DNA from: Tetraselmis striata
Lineage: Eukaryota; Chlorophyta; Chlorodendrophyceae; Chlorodendrales; Chlorodendraceae
NCBI GenBank assembly: GCA_006384855.1
Contig: VCJN01002796.1
Coordinates: 23,009 to 87,008 of the forward strand
Direction: 5' to 3'
DNA: 64,000 nucleotides
The position numbers and the translations under genes were made by a program. Below are positions 36,841 through 48,629 of this stretch, piece after piece. The notes beneath the pieces were generated by a model that was not told the DNA's origin, ran no database searches, and worked only from the letters and a program-made list of their open reading frames with translations. How positions within the stretch are numbered: the stretch's first letter is position 1; every line of letters starts with the position of its first letter.

Positions 36841-37238
36841 GCAATGCGTTGGGGAAGGAACTACATTCCGTGCATCCGAGAGCTCACGGAAAAATCGAAA
36901 GGGGCAAATTCATATCATTGCCCTCAGCCCTAGTCCCTGCGTCTCCAGCTTTAGAACATGATTATGAGCGGCCAATGCCGTGTTCAGCGCCGTCAACCAG
37001 CGGAATTGCCGATGGCGCAGTGGGCAACATACGAATCAAGCAGCCCCGCTGGTCGCGCAAGGTTTGTGTTGTCAGTCTCCTCACAGTCTCGCAGGTGCTC
37101 GTCTTGTAGCGAAGATGAATTAACGCGCTCACGCACGTAATCCAGCCTCGGCATCCATGGCCGCACGTGCCGTCAACGAGCACGGCGCATAACGGCCACA
37201 GCCTCGCGGCGCGCCAGAAAAGGCTGAAGAAAGGCTAG

Positions 37239-40200
37239 CTAGCGCAGGCCCAGCAGGTCGCCGGGGATGAAGGGGCGCAGCGCGGGTTGGCTCTGCACCA
37301 GGCTGCCAAGCATGCCCGACAGGCACCGCTTGACCTCGTCCATGTCCAGGGCGGCGCTGTCGGTGTCGGCAAACATCGCGGCCAGGTTGGCCCGCAGCCG
37401 CTGCAGCTCTGCGTCCGCCTGCTGGTCCTGGTTGCCGTCCAGCAGGCCGTCCAGGCGGGCCAGGTGCTGCCTGAGCGAGGCCACCGTTGCCGCCCACGAC
37501 TCTGCCGCAGCGCAGCACAAGGCAGCGGGCATCGTTAGTTCTGGCAGGGCCGTGCGGTGGCCATGTGGCCGGCCATTGATGGCAACCGACCGATCCAGCC
37601 ACCGGCCGCCAGACGCCTCACCTGGCGAGGACGCGGGGCTGGGACTTCGCTGAGCTGGCGGCGGCGGCCCGGTAGGTGGCGTACTCGGCGCCTCGGCGTG
37701 GCCTGCGCCTGGCGTGGGCACCGGCTGGGTGCGCCAGACAGGGGAGGCCGGCGGGCCGAGGCTGGGGGAGCTGCAGCCCGACCAGCAGGCGCCCTCGCTG
37801 GCGGGCGGTATGGGCGAGGGCAGCCCCGCGGAGGTCGGGCTGCTGAGGCTGGACATGGGGAGGTCCAGGTCCGGGAAGGGGGGCGGGGCGCCCAGGCGGC
37901 GCTGGGACCCCGACTGGGGGCTGTCCGGGGCGGCCATGCGGGAGGTCCGGTGCGCCACCTTGTCCTGGACCCACCTGCCATGCCAGAGGAACTCAGCCAT
38001 GCGCAGCGGACACAGCGCGTTCCGGCGGGACGCATACGCGAGCCGGGGCAGGTCACCTCAGCTTGGCGTCCGCCGCCTCCAGGTTTGCGCCCAGCGCCCC
38101 CATTTGGCTGGCGATGGCGGAGGCGTGGCGCTGCAGGCGCAGCAGCAGCCCTGGCTCGTGCGCGCGCATCGCGTTGGAGCCAAACGGCGCCGCTTCCGGT
38201 GTGTCGGAGACAGTCACGTCGCGCCGCAGAGCCTTCGCACATCCATAATGGCAGGAGGGGGGGAGGGTCAACACCGTGATGGGCTGATTGCCTATGCAGC
38301 GGGGTGCGTCGCTATACACCCACGCTTTGGCTTCGTTATATACCGCGTTAATGACGCCGCTGCGAGAGGGGGGGAGAACTATACTCATCGGATGCATGTG
38401 GAAATCCAACATAATACAACAGGGATATAGCGCGGAGCCTCCATCATGTTGGGCAAACCAGCTCAAGACCTTGCCGGCCCGCTGACCCAATCACATGTTA
38501 CGGGGCAATGGCAAGAGTCCAGGGTCGGGCCAGCAGTGACAGCCTCCCAGCCGCCGCCTCACTGAGGGGCAGAACCCCAGGAAGCGCGCTGGGGAGAGGG
38601 CCCTCAGGTGCGCCACTCACCTCCACCTTGCGGTCTAGCACCATGAAGGTGGACAGGCTGGCGTCGATGTGGTGCGCCATGCTGGCGAGGTCCGCGGCGC
38701 CCACCTCGGGCAGCGCCTGCATGCGCTCCAGCATGCTGGACACCGCGTGGTCCGAGTCCTCCATCAGGCGCCGGATCTCTGCCTGCATGAGCGCGGACGC
38801 GTGCGCGTGCTGGTCCCGCTCGCCGCGCAGCGCCGTCAGCTGCGCCTGGAGCTGCGCCACCTGCTCGGCGCCCGCCTGGGTGGCGGACACGACAGTGGTG
38901 TGTTGGTGCGCCACCCCATTGCCATGATGGTGCAAGCCCGCGGGTCACCATCGACCCTTGCCTGCAACGCGTCAGCAGGGTTGGGGGTGTAACCGCCGCC
39001 GCCATCCCCCGCAGCGCATCTTGCGGGCCTCAGCCGCGCTCTGCGCCTCCTGCCGGAGAGTCACTACCTCAGCCTCCATTGCCGCCATCTGCTGGCGGAA
39101 CGTCTCCGGCGGCTCTGCCACCGCGCTGCCCTCGGGGTGTGAGCTCTGAACCGAGGGGGGGGAAGGGGGGGGTCACCGGGTGAGCCAAGGCCCCGCTCAC
39201 TGGGCGAATCGTTCCCGGGTGTGATCTATCTTTTTTGGACAGCGACATGCTCTGGCAGAAGTAGGTGATCTTCATACATTTTCCCTTCATTTGGGGGGAA
39301 GGAGGGGGTGGGTACACCTGCTGATTGGGTGATGTTGTGCAAAGGCAACGCACCGCGGCGCCGCACATCCGACACGCCACAGAGCCCTGCGGAGGCAGGA
39401 GCGGGTAACGCCCCCGGGCAATCGCGTGCAGCAGGCAAGAGCCGGGTGCATGTATGGTGGTGACACAGGGGTGTGGCTCGCCTTGCTTCCGGGGCACGCC
39501 TGCTTGCGCCACGCCTTGAAGCGCTCCAGCTCCTGCCCACACTCCGACAGCACGCGGTCCACTGCCTGGGTCTCAAGCCTGCACGTTTGGGCGAGCACTC
39601 GTTTCAAATTCCCGCTGCGCCACGAAAGCAGGTCGCCATGGCTGCTGGTGGATTGGTAGGTGATTGGCGGCGCGGAGAGGCGGCCCACCGTGCATAGAGG
39701 GGCGACGACTTTTTGTGGCGAGTCTCGACCAGTGCCTAGCAGGGGGTTGGGGGGTCAATATGGCAGGCAGGCTCTGGCCAGGTAGCCGCGTGCATGCTGA
39801 AATTTTCATGTTGTCCAAAAATAAATAATACTGACATTTCATTTTTTTCCTGCGCGCACCTGCCGGCACACCGCGGCCACGCGCATCCGATCGAGCAGCG
39901 CCGCATGGCGGGTGAGCTCCTCCACGCGCGCGTCCGCCTCCTGCTTGGACCTGCAAAACGGCGGCGCGGTTGTTGAAAGGGCGAGCCGGTGCGGGGCGCG
40001 CACGGCTTCGAGTGATGGGAAAGCGCTGCTGTTATTGGTAGGAGATACAATATATCTACATATATATCGGTGGCGCGCCCGTTACCTCTTCAGCTCCGCG
40101 TTCTCCGCGCGGGATGCTATCAGCTCCCGCTCCAGCCACACGTCCACAGACGCAGAGACACTGAGGCTGCCCGACTGCGACCGTGTCTTGAGAGGCGGCC

Positions 40201-40261
40201 GGTGCTGTATCCTGCCGTGGGCCGGCGGCGGCGCCGCCGCTGCATGCGACGGCATGGCCAT
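37239..40261 (-). CDS. Coiled-coil, proline-rich protein of unknown function, about 8 exons
   Basis: No family recognised. Exons, 5' to 3': 40261-40086 (start MAMPSHAAAAPPPAHG), 39950-39860, 39571-39500, from 39145 to roughly 39010, 38875-38621, 38232-38057, 37974-37622 and 37501-37239. Most join in frame. Heptad-like, Leu/Ala/Glu-rich stretches dominate (VWLERELIASRAENAELKR, AEQVAQLQAQLTALRGERDQ, ATVASLRQHLARLDGLL). The exon at 37974-37622 encodes a Ser/Pro-rich linker, and the protein ends in LLGLR. It could be a structural or scaffold protein of roughly 500 residues. Exon 3 appears to need a GC-AG intron, and the 3' end of exon 4 is uncertain: GAG-GTAGTG gives an in-frame donor but would cut off a further coiled-coil run. 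This is the least secure of the spliced models. Confidence 0.6.
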
Positions 40262-41389
40262 CCCTTGCGCTCTCTCCCGTGCAGATGAGAAGCTGAATCG
40301 AGCGGCGCTGATTTTTGTTTATGTCTGTTGAAGCCGTTGGGTCGGGCGTGCAACCGAGCCAGGGTGGGGCGGACGTGGTTAGGTGTCAGAAGGCCAGGGT
40401 GGACCTGTCTGACGAACTACGTGCTCGCGACTGCGTGTGCAACCAGACGCCTCTGAACTCCGCGTGCCCACTGATGCAGCTCCGCGCCGGCATCGGGTGT
40501 TGGGTCCGCGTCCTGGCCTCGGGATGCAGAGCTGGCGCCGCGTGCCGCAACCGCTCATGGCTCGGCGACTTGCGCGGCCGCCATACCCGCCCGTACGGTC
40601 TTGTACGGTATATCATCGTACGACGCGCCGATTCAACCGCGCATGCAAGATAATTGCATGCAAGTGCATGGATCATCCGGAATTATGGGCAGGTATGGGA
40701 TACTGCGCCCATAGCACTTTGCCTATACATGACTCTTCCCGCCAAACCCCTCATCATACCACCAGAACGAGTGCCCGGGTTTCGATGGACCCATGGGATA
40801 TGAGACAAGGATCAATCCTTACATCGTGTAGATGGTCGCTATTTATACCACGGGGGAAGGTCGCCGTATGGCGAATACCAGCATACATCAGCGCGGAGCA
40901 TACAATCAGAACGATTCTTCTGATTCAACCCGTACTGATCTGAAGGTAATCCCGTACGACGCTTCTGTACTACCGGTCTACCGCCAAATTAAGCGCCAGC
41001 AGTCCCATCGTAATCGCCACACTCGTACCACCCGTAAGGATTACCCGTAGTAGCAGTCGCTATCTGTACCCTGTGGTCACTGGCGGCTGCCGGAGAAGCG
41101 CGGGCGGCCGATGGCGATGCCGCCGGCCGCCGTCACCGCGAGTCGTGGTTCGCGACCAGTAGGTGGGTAGACAGCAGGGCACCAGGTGCTGGTCACAGCA
41201 ACGCCTGCTGACGACATCACGGTCCAGACCTCCGTCAACCTCACCCGCGCAGCCATCCCTCACAGCGTTTGTGTGCGCCCGGCATCACAGTGTGCTGCAG
41301 GGGGAGCACCTAGCGCCCCCGAGCCCGTCAGTGCCGGTCGGCGAGGAAACTCCACTTCGACCAGAGCGGGCGACCGAGCCGGCGGCGCC
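40262..41389. other. Intergenic region between divergent genes
   Basis: This lies between the coiled-coil gene (-) and the SURF2-like gene (+) and probably contains both promoters. No gene recognised. An open frame runs upstream of the SURF2 ATG from about 41186 but shows no conserved content. Confidence 0.5.
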
Positions 41390-42136
41390 ATGGGTGAAGG
41401 CGGCAAGGAGGCGCAACGGCTGGCGGAGCTGATCGCGACGCACCCGAACCACCTGTCGGCGCTGCCCGACGGCCGGGTGCGCTGCGAGCTCAACGGGCAC
41501 GTGTTCCCGGCGAGCGGCGCGGCGGCCGCAGTGGCGGCGTTCGTGAGCGGCGCCAAGTTCCGCAAGCTCGCGGCCGCGGCGGCGGGGCGCGAGCGGCTGG
41601 CCAAGCTGGCGCCCTTCCTCGTGCCGTCCCGAAACTTCCCGGACCGCCTGTGGTGCGCGCTCACTAGGCAGCTGCTGGCAGCGGACGCCGGCACGGCAAA
41701 GCGGCACATGGCGGGGCGAAAGTTCCAGAACGCCAAGGAGCGCTTTGCGGCGGACGCGCAGGACCTGTACGAGGAGCCGGACATGGAGGAGGACGAGGAG
41801 GGGGCCGATGACGAGGAGGCTGCTCCGATGGAGGAGGACGCTCTGGCGCCGGTGGCTAATAAGGGCAAGGGCAGGGCGGGCGGGAAGGGCGCAGGTGGTA
41901 GACGGGAAGGTAAAGGTACAGGGAAGGGCAAAGGGCAGGTCGCCAAGCAGCAGAAACAGGTCGACACAGGCGAGGACGAGCCCGCCGAGTTCTGGGTCCC
42001 GGAGTGGGCGGAGGAGGCGGCACTGTCAGGGAGCGAGGGCGAGGGCGGCGCGCCTGTGGGGCCGGTGGCCGTCAAGGCCAAAAAGGCCAAGCGCAACCCC
42101 AACAAGCACAAAGCCAAGCGCGTGCGCCCCGCCTGA
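41390..42136 (+). CDS. SURF2: Surfeit locus protein 2-like, intronless
   Basis: Predicted 248 residues from the ATG in GGCGCCATGG context. The N-terminal half has the SURF2 pattern. It opens with LIATHPNHLSALPDGRVRCE, then LNGHVFPASGA, SGAKFRKLAAAA and LAPFLVPSRNFPDRLWCALT, and ends with RHMAGRKFQNAKERF. The C-terminal half is acidic then Lys/Gly-rich and ends in basic KAKKAKRNPNKHKAKRVRPA, plausibly nucleolar targeting. SURF2 is a conserved eukaryotic protein linked to ribosome biogenesis in animals; the function here is by homology only. It is the only intronless gene model in the window. It ends 130 bp from the stop of the convergent SAMHD1-like gene. Confidence 0.85.
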   Translation: MGEGGKEAQRLAELIATHPNHLSALPDGRVRCELNGHVFPASGAAAAVAAFVSGAKFRKLAAAAAGRERLAKLAPFLVPSRNFPDRLWCALTRQLLAADAGTAKRHMAGRKFQNAKERFAADAQDLYEEPDMEEDEEGADDEEAAPMEEDALAPVANKGKGRAGGKGAGGRREGKGTGKGKGQVAKQQKQVDTGEDEPAEFWVPEWAEEAALSGSEGEGGAPVGPVAVKAKKAKRNPNKHKAKRVRPA

Positions 42137-42266
42137 GCCCGACAGGGTCGCCGTGCTGCTATTGTTCAGCCTGTTACAGCGCTGACCGGTGAACGTCTGC
42201 ACTGTAACATTGCTGGGATACAGTGCGCATCGCCGCAAGGCTGCGCCAGTCTGACCCGAGCGGCGG

Positions 42267-45200
42267 CTACTGGCTGGGCGCAAACCGTGAGCGCGGCCGC
42301 TTGCTGCCGGTGACGCCCTCGTGCGCCGTGGCCGCGCCGCGCCCGCCCTCCACCTGCGCAGGCACGGCACGGCACGGCCGGGTCAGGCTGACCCAGCAAC
42401 GCTCATCAAGAAGGTGGGGGGGGGGGGGGGGGGGGGGGAGTGCGGCGCACCTTTTTGACCCAATTGCGGAAGGCGTTTTTCGCTTGCGGCAGCTTGGCCT
42501 TGTCCCGCACAAAGAGCCGCAGCTGGGAAGCCACGCACCGGGCTCAGATGGGCGCTAACAAAGGTAAAAAGCGCCCCAGCAGGCAAGAGAGGGGGGTGGG
42601 GGCTCACCGTGCGGCTCTGCACGTGCTGCGGCGCCATGCTGGCAAGCTCCGACTCTGCCAGGTACTCCTTCGTGTTGGGGCTGTGCTGGCTGTAGAAGGC
42701 GACGCTGTTCAGCGGGTTGAAGCCGCCCATGCCGTAGTTGATCTTGAGGTCGTGCAGGATGAGGTCGTCCGGCTGCAGCGTGCGCGCCTCGCTGGTGCTC
42801 TGTGGGCAGCCGCCGCAGCACGTGGGCGGTCAGTCGGCATGCCAGACTGGACTGAAGAGCCGGGTCAGGGGTGCTGCCAGCGCTCGCGGTTTGGCGGCCC
42901 AGAGGGTGCTGTGGAGTGGCGAGGGTCCGGGGGGCATGCATATGGCACCACAGTGCGCCCCTGCACTGGCGCATAGCACCCGCTACAGGCCTGCCTCCTG
43001 ATCTGCAGCAGCTGCCCTGCCCACTCGCCCAACCACTGCGCCCGCTCTCCTTGCACTGTTGGCTCACAGCGCGGCGACTACAGGGCGAGACGCGCGCGCC
43101 AAAGAGGGCCGCTGCCCGCACCAGGCAACTGGCGATGTCCTGAGTGGAGGGCTTCTGCAGCTCGGAGCCCGGCGGCACGGTGTGCTCGTCGACGAACTTG
43201 TACAGGTCGCGCTGGTGGATGCGGTGGATGATGTTGTTGGAGGCCTTCAAACCTAAAAAGCAGCCCCGCAGTCCAGGCCGGATGGGCAGGAAGGGCAGTC
43301 AAGAGGCATGAGCATGTCGGCCTGGCCACCTCATGGATGCAAACGCGCCTACCATGTGAGGGTGGGTAGGGGGGCGGGGCAGCACACCGCTGTCGCCTTG
43401 CAAATGGTAGCGCTGCTCGATGTGCCGCAGGATCGTGTCGTCTAGGTAGGTGTACTTTGCGGGGTCCAGCCTATGCTCGGCAATGCGCATCGTGGAGTTG
43501 GCCTCCACCAGCGCGTCCACCACCATGTACTCCACCGCCTTCACCTGTCGCGCAGCGCAGACAGTCATTGCAGGGTCAGGGTTGGACAGCCCGAGGCAGC
43601 AGACCCCGGGGGGGAGGAGGGGCATGCAGGGGGGTAGCGAAAGAGGTTCCTGGGGGCTCACCGTCTTGTGGGTGTACACCTCATGGTGCATCCAGGACCG
43701 CGCGCTGAAGATCTCATGCACGCTCTTCCAGCGCTCGCGCTCAAAGCAGATCTCGTCGTCGATGACCTTCAGAATGGATGACGGGGAGGGGACGGGAGGA
43801 GGGGGGCAGCTGTGATGGGGACGCCACATCACCCACAGAACGCAGCCCGCATGGCATGTCGTGCCATTGCGACGGACGGTGTGGACACGGTAGCTTGGGC
43901 CGATTGCTGCAAACGAAAGCAGGTGTGAAGGCTGGGATGGGGGCGGGGTGGCATATAGCCACCAGGCGTGCGCACCCGGCACATGGTGAACAGCTTGCTG
44001 ACGTTGAGGCGCGCCTGGTTCTGCTTGCAGTAGCGCGCGTCACGCGGCAGGTAGTCCAGCTTGTCCACGTCGATGCCGTTGCGCTTGTTGGCGACAATGT
44101 CGTACAGAAACGCGGGCTTGTCGGGGTCGCGCCGAAACTCGGGCTGCGCACCGCGGTGCGCTGCTCAGCGGCCAGCTGCCTGCGGCAGCGCATGCTGAGA
44201 CGAGGGCAATGTGATACTGTAGGAGGCCGGGCCCCGGGGGTCACCGAGTTGGAGCACATGATGAGATCCTTCACAAAGCGGAGCTGCGACGCGTCCAGGC
44301 CGAATGCCTCCGGCCCGCCCACGTTCTCCGCCAGGTGGTCCAGCATGGTGCCGCTCATCTCCTCGTGCGACCTGCGATCCCCAGCAGAAGCAGCAACAGC
44401 ACCTTCAGCCCCCTCTCCCCTTTCGCAAAGACTGCGCCACCGGCTGTGCAGTGCCATTTGGCTGCAGGTGCCACATGCCACGCCGCCATACCATTGCTCC
44501 ACCTCTGTCGGCGACACCACCCGCGGCAAGAACTCGTGGTCGAACATGTGGCTGAATGGGCCGTGGCCCAGGTCATGGCACAGGCCTGGCAGGGCGCGGT
44601 GCGGGCTGCGGTGTCAGGCTATGTGAAGGTGCAGGGGCATGCAAAGACGCAGCGGGGACCTATGCTGCACTTGGAGAGAGAGGAAGAGAGAGAGAGAGAG
44701 GACTAGACAGGTGGGCACGGGGTGGGGGGGGCAACCTGCGACTTCTGTGCAGAGGATGTTGGCACGCGCCTCGTGCGAGGACATGCCTTCTGCCCATGCG
44801 GCTTTCTCCTTCTTGCCGTGGTAGAGCAGCCGGCTGGTGAGGTGGCCTGCCATGCGCGGCCAGTCAGCAAGCCTTCACGGCTGCAGTGATGAGCCGAATA
44901 GATAGGGGGGCTGGGAGGGGGTGGCGCACCCGCGAGGTGGCCGACCCCGATGCTGTGCTCGAATCTTGTGTGATTGGCGCCATGGAAGACGTAGGAGGAG
45001 CAGCCCAGCTGGCGCAGGTTGCGGAGCCGCTGCGGCGAGTGTTGCGGGCGGTGCAGGTTCAGCAAATGTCGATCAGTGAGGGCAAGCCAGCCCGCAGCCC
45101 AGGGTCACCCCCTGCACCCCGCTCCCTCTCCAGCCAAGCGCATCACGCCGGCGCACCTGGAACTCGGGCGAGTCTATGACCTTGGACAGCACCCGCCGCA

Positions 45201-46299
45201 GGCTGATCTCCTGGCTGTGCACCACGTCACCTGAGCAGCCCGGTAGGGGCGGGACGTCAGCTGGAGGCGCCTCTCTGCTGGAGGGGCCCCCGCGCATCGG
45301 GTCACGCAGCAGGCTAGCCAACCCTGATCCGCCTAGCCTGCCGGCATCAAAGCGGACTCTGCGCCTGTGGTGTGCGCAATGAGGTTTGCCCTGCCGAGCA
45401 TGCTACCGGTGCCTCTCTCCCTGAGGTGCCAGTGACGGCAGAGCCATGGGTCCTCCGGGGTGCTGTGAGAGGCGGGGGTGGGGGACACGCACCCTCGAAG
45501 CGCATCTGGCCGAGCAGCCCGCCAGGCTCGGCGACGGCTGCCGTGGCACCTGTGGTGCTGCAGTCCTGCGAGTGGCCGTGCGCTGCGGGCGCGGTGATCG
45601 CCAGCGGCTCGGCGATGGTGTCCATCTGGCTGAATCGGATCTCTGCGTCCCAGACGAAGGTTTGGGGGGGGGGGGGGGGGGGGCAGTCATGGGAGGCTGG
45701 CCACTGTGCTGCACATCAATGCCGTGACATGCAGGGCTGCCTCATTGCCTGCTATAAGGCTACAAGGAGGGCAGGGCCGGGCTGGGGCTGGGCGGCAAAG
45801 TCAGCGAGGCAAAGCCCAGGGAAAGGCAATTCCTTCGAAGCAGGTGGCCTCGTGAGTGACTAGTTGAGTTTGTGGTCGCACTAGGAGGGGGTACGAGAAG
45901 GGGTAGGACGGAGGAGGGTCGTGGTGGCTTGTTGTGTGGGCGGCTAAGAAGGGGGGGGGATGGAGCAGGGCTGCGCAGAGGCCGCTGGATGCCAGTGTGC
46001 CGAACGCGGTCTCCGATGCCGGGTGTACCCTGGGTGCAGCCCCTGCAATGGTGGAATTTTATGCCGGGCTGCTTGGCGACGTCGTCGTATGGCGGCGGGG
46101 CGCGACAGCTCCGAGACGGTGACTGGGGGACATAAGGATTAGTAGCAGCACTCTCTTTCTCTCCTGCCCGCTCGGGTCTCCCCCAGCTCGCGGCGATAGA
46201 GGGCGCAACGCGGCAAATGTGGGCTAGCCTCAAGCGTGCCAATGTGGTTTGGAGGGGAAAGCGGATGAGGGGAAGGTGTGTGCGTGCGTGTGTGCGTCG

Positions 46300-46330
<31 letters not shown>

Positions 46331-46427
46331 TACCATCGTCAAAGTCAACGCCGCAGTCGCTGTCGGTGTACGCGCTGTCCTCCACCAGCGACGCGGCCAG
46401 CACCCCCTTCGCGTACAGGCCGCCCAT
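42267..46427 (-). CDS. SAMHD1: SAMHD1-like HD-domain dNTP triphosphohydrolase, 14 exons
   Basis: Predicted 553 residues. Exons, all phase-consistent: 46427-46334, 45642-45493, 45230-45157, 45029-44930, 44846-44736, 44585-44492, 44371-44245, 44143-43976, 43766-43662, 43544-43388, 43252-43122, 42799-42608, 42522-42451 and 42353-42267. The metal-binding HD set is intact: HTRFEHS (H131), [11 protein letters not shown] (H180, D181) and [15 protein letters not shown] (D280). The flanks match SAMHD1: [43 protein letters not shown] and [15 protein letters not shown]. The enzyme family hydrolyses dNTPs to deoxynucleoside plus triphosphate. No SAM domain precedes the HD domain, so it resembles the HD-only relatives. 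A KRPR nuclear-localisation-like motif lies at residues 543-546, in the C-terminal tail. Exon 1 is joined across a 690-nt intron and is the least certain part. Confidence 0.88.
46299..46326. repeat. Poly-G (sense poly-C) at the start of SAMHD1 intron 1
   Basis: About 28 G on the plus strand, which read as C in SAMHD1 sense, beginning about 7 nt after the exon 1 donor and followed in sense by a CA/CG-rich run. Confidence 0.95.
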
Positions 46428-46764
46428 TCTGCTGGCTACGTACTGGCAATGCTGGGCCGCTTGCGGTGAAGGGAGCGCTGCCTGCGGAGGGGCGGAGGTC
46501 GCCTAATGGTCGCCACGGCCGCCAGCACCTGGTCGGGCGTGTAGATATGATGGTGCGCAGAATGTTGAGGCCTGGAATCACGGAGCCTAATTTTCGCAGG
46601 CTCCGGACCACCAGCACTGCGACGTCCACCGTCCGGGATACAGTACATGTACCCGTACATGTACTACCCGTACTGTAGTACAGTACTGTACCGCCGGTTG
46701 GTCGGGATGCCAGAAGCCCAGAAGTAGGTGACGGGCCGATATAGTAGTGTACGGAAGGTCGTAG

Positions 46765-46820
46765 ACGATGCACGGGTTTCACTATTGCCAGTGCTGTCCC
46801 GGGGGCGGGGGGGGAAGCGT
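46765..46820 (+). repeat. Dispersed repeat B, partial copy 4
   Basis: Only the 3' half is present: ACGGGTTTCACTATTGCCAG, TGCTGTCCCGGGGGCGGG, then an A-containing stretch. Confidence 0.6.
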
Positions 46821-47264
46821 AGCAGATACATATATAGGTAACGACGGCAACGATTGACAACTCGTTTATGGGGTTTCCTCCTTTCCTAACAAATTTTCCG
46901 GCTACCGTTGCTGCTAAGTGGTACGGGTTACCAGTTCCCCTATCGTTGCGCCCTTTTGGGTGTAGCACGAGCAGACACAAAAGCAGCCGTAACAGCGGAG
47001 CCTGCCATCTTCGAGTTTCGCTGTGTTACACGCGCAGCGATTAACTGTCTCGTAACATGTTGCAAGGTGACAAGGTGTTTCAAGACCACACCCCGCTCAC
47101 CATCCGTGTGTGAAATTCCCATCCGCACGTCCGTGCGTCATCACCAGCCATGCCAGATGGATGAGAAGAACCCGTTGTTGAGCCGACGCTCGAATCGCTA
47201 CAAACAGATGTGAAGTCTTCATTACTGCGCGAGCTTGCAACAACGTTAGCTCAATTAACGGCCC

Positions 47265-48110
47265 GTGATCGTGTTGTTGATGGAGACGGAGCACATGGCT
47301 CTAGCTAAGGGCAGCGTGTCACGGGACAGCCGACATGCAGCGGGGGGGCCACAGAGCGCCCCGACTTGCTATAGCTCAAAGCGGCCGTGTAGGTCGAAGC
47401 AAAATCCGCGTGACGAGAACGACTACCTCGCAGTGCCAGAGCTACGGCAACGAGCAGAGCGTGATTACGAGGCCGTTCGACCGGTGCGCCGAGTGCATGG
47501 GCTCTTCCCTTTGGGCACCGACATGACGAACGAGTACCTCAAGGAGGATGACCGGCGCAAGCCGTCCTAGGAGGAGTATCTTTGGATGTCGTGTTTCGGA
47601 GCCTACATGGTTGCTCTTTTCGCGGCTCTCGACGAGCTGCTACCTTATTTACGTCCCTAATGCTAATCAAGACTTCACCCCCTACCTCGCGCGCGCTCGG
47701 AATCACGCCGAGACTACCACCGACAAAGGCGTTTCGCTTTCGTCTAGCCTTCTATTGCGGAGGCTTAACGAGATCAAGCGTGCTGTACACGGTGACCAAG
47801 GTCGTGTTCGGGACGTGCTTTGGGCCCAACATGTTCAGCCTGCCGCCGACCAAGCATCTTGGCTGCGATTTTCGGGGACCTGATGAAGGACTATGAGCGT
47901 CGCGTCTTCGAGGCGACGGTTGTTAGCAGCGCAAAAGCTACCGCTATTGCTGCTCGGGCGGCAGCGGCGGCGTTCGCAGGATGCGGGCATGGACGTGGAC
48001 GTGGCGGCGGTCGCGGGCGTGACTGCGAAGGTGAGCACGAGGGACGGTGCGGGGCGCCTTTCGTCGGAGCTGCTGGCGTATTGCGAGGTTACCTTTTGGT
48101 GACCGCCGCA
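47265..48110 (+). pseudogene. Degenerate gag/ORF1-like sequence
   Basis: Consecutive open stretches in different frames read EYLKEDDRRKPS, stop, EEYLWMSCFGAYMVALFAAL, then TPYLARARNHAETTTDKGVS and LLLRRLNEIKRAVHGDQGR, then LMKDYERRVFEATVV. They look like one helical protein broken by a nonsense codon and frameshifts. The position upstream of the retroelement block at 48.6-50.1 kb suggests its first ORF. No diagnostic motif is present, so the assignment is an inference. Confidence 0.3.
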
Positions 48111-48432
48111 CGACAAACCCTAGCAGCTCAGCGGCGGGTCTTACCCGTACAAGGATCACCCCCATCCTATCTACCCCCGAATCGACCACTAGCAGGGCCC
48201 TCGACGCGAATCACCAGCTATAGAACACCATCACTGGCCCCTAAGAGGCTAGGGGTTATATATGGGCCGAGTCGTAGTGTGGGATTTGGCGAGGCACAGG
48301 TGAGTAATCGTGCGATGGATTCAGCTGCTCGTGTCTCACCTCCGCTCGAAAACCGCATTTCCTACATTTTTGAAGATTATTACTGCTACCCGTCACTCCA
48401 TCGGCTCCTGGTGCACCTACAAGCCGACGAAT

Positions 48433-48453
48433 CGACCCCCCCCCCCCCCCCTC
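48433..48453. repeat. Poly-C tract in intergenic retroelement region
   Basis: A C-run (with one T) in 48.43-48.46 kb shows that homopolymers are not strictly limited to introns. Confidence 0.8.
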
Positions 48454-48629
48454 CCTCCGTGAGCCGACCGGGCAATTCCCGTCCGCAATTACGGCCGACA
48501 AGAGGCCGTTTTAGTGCAGTGCTATACGCAACACACGAGCGGAACATACGGGTATGTAAGCGATAAAAACGACACACTGTTTTAGAGTACTAACTATAAC
48601 GTACCGCGACATTTATAATTCGCTATTTC

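Noticed and set aside
37557-38430. Plus-strand open frames of about 240 codons
   Set aside because: Antisense to the coiled-coil gene exons, with no motifs; GC bias explains their length.
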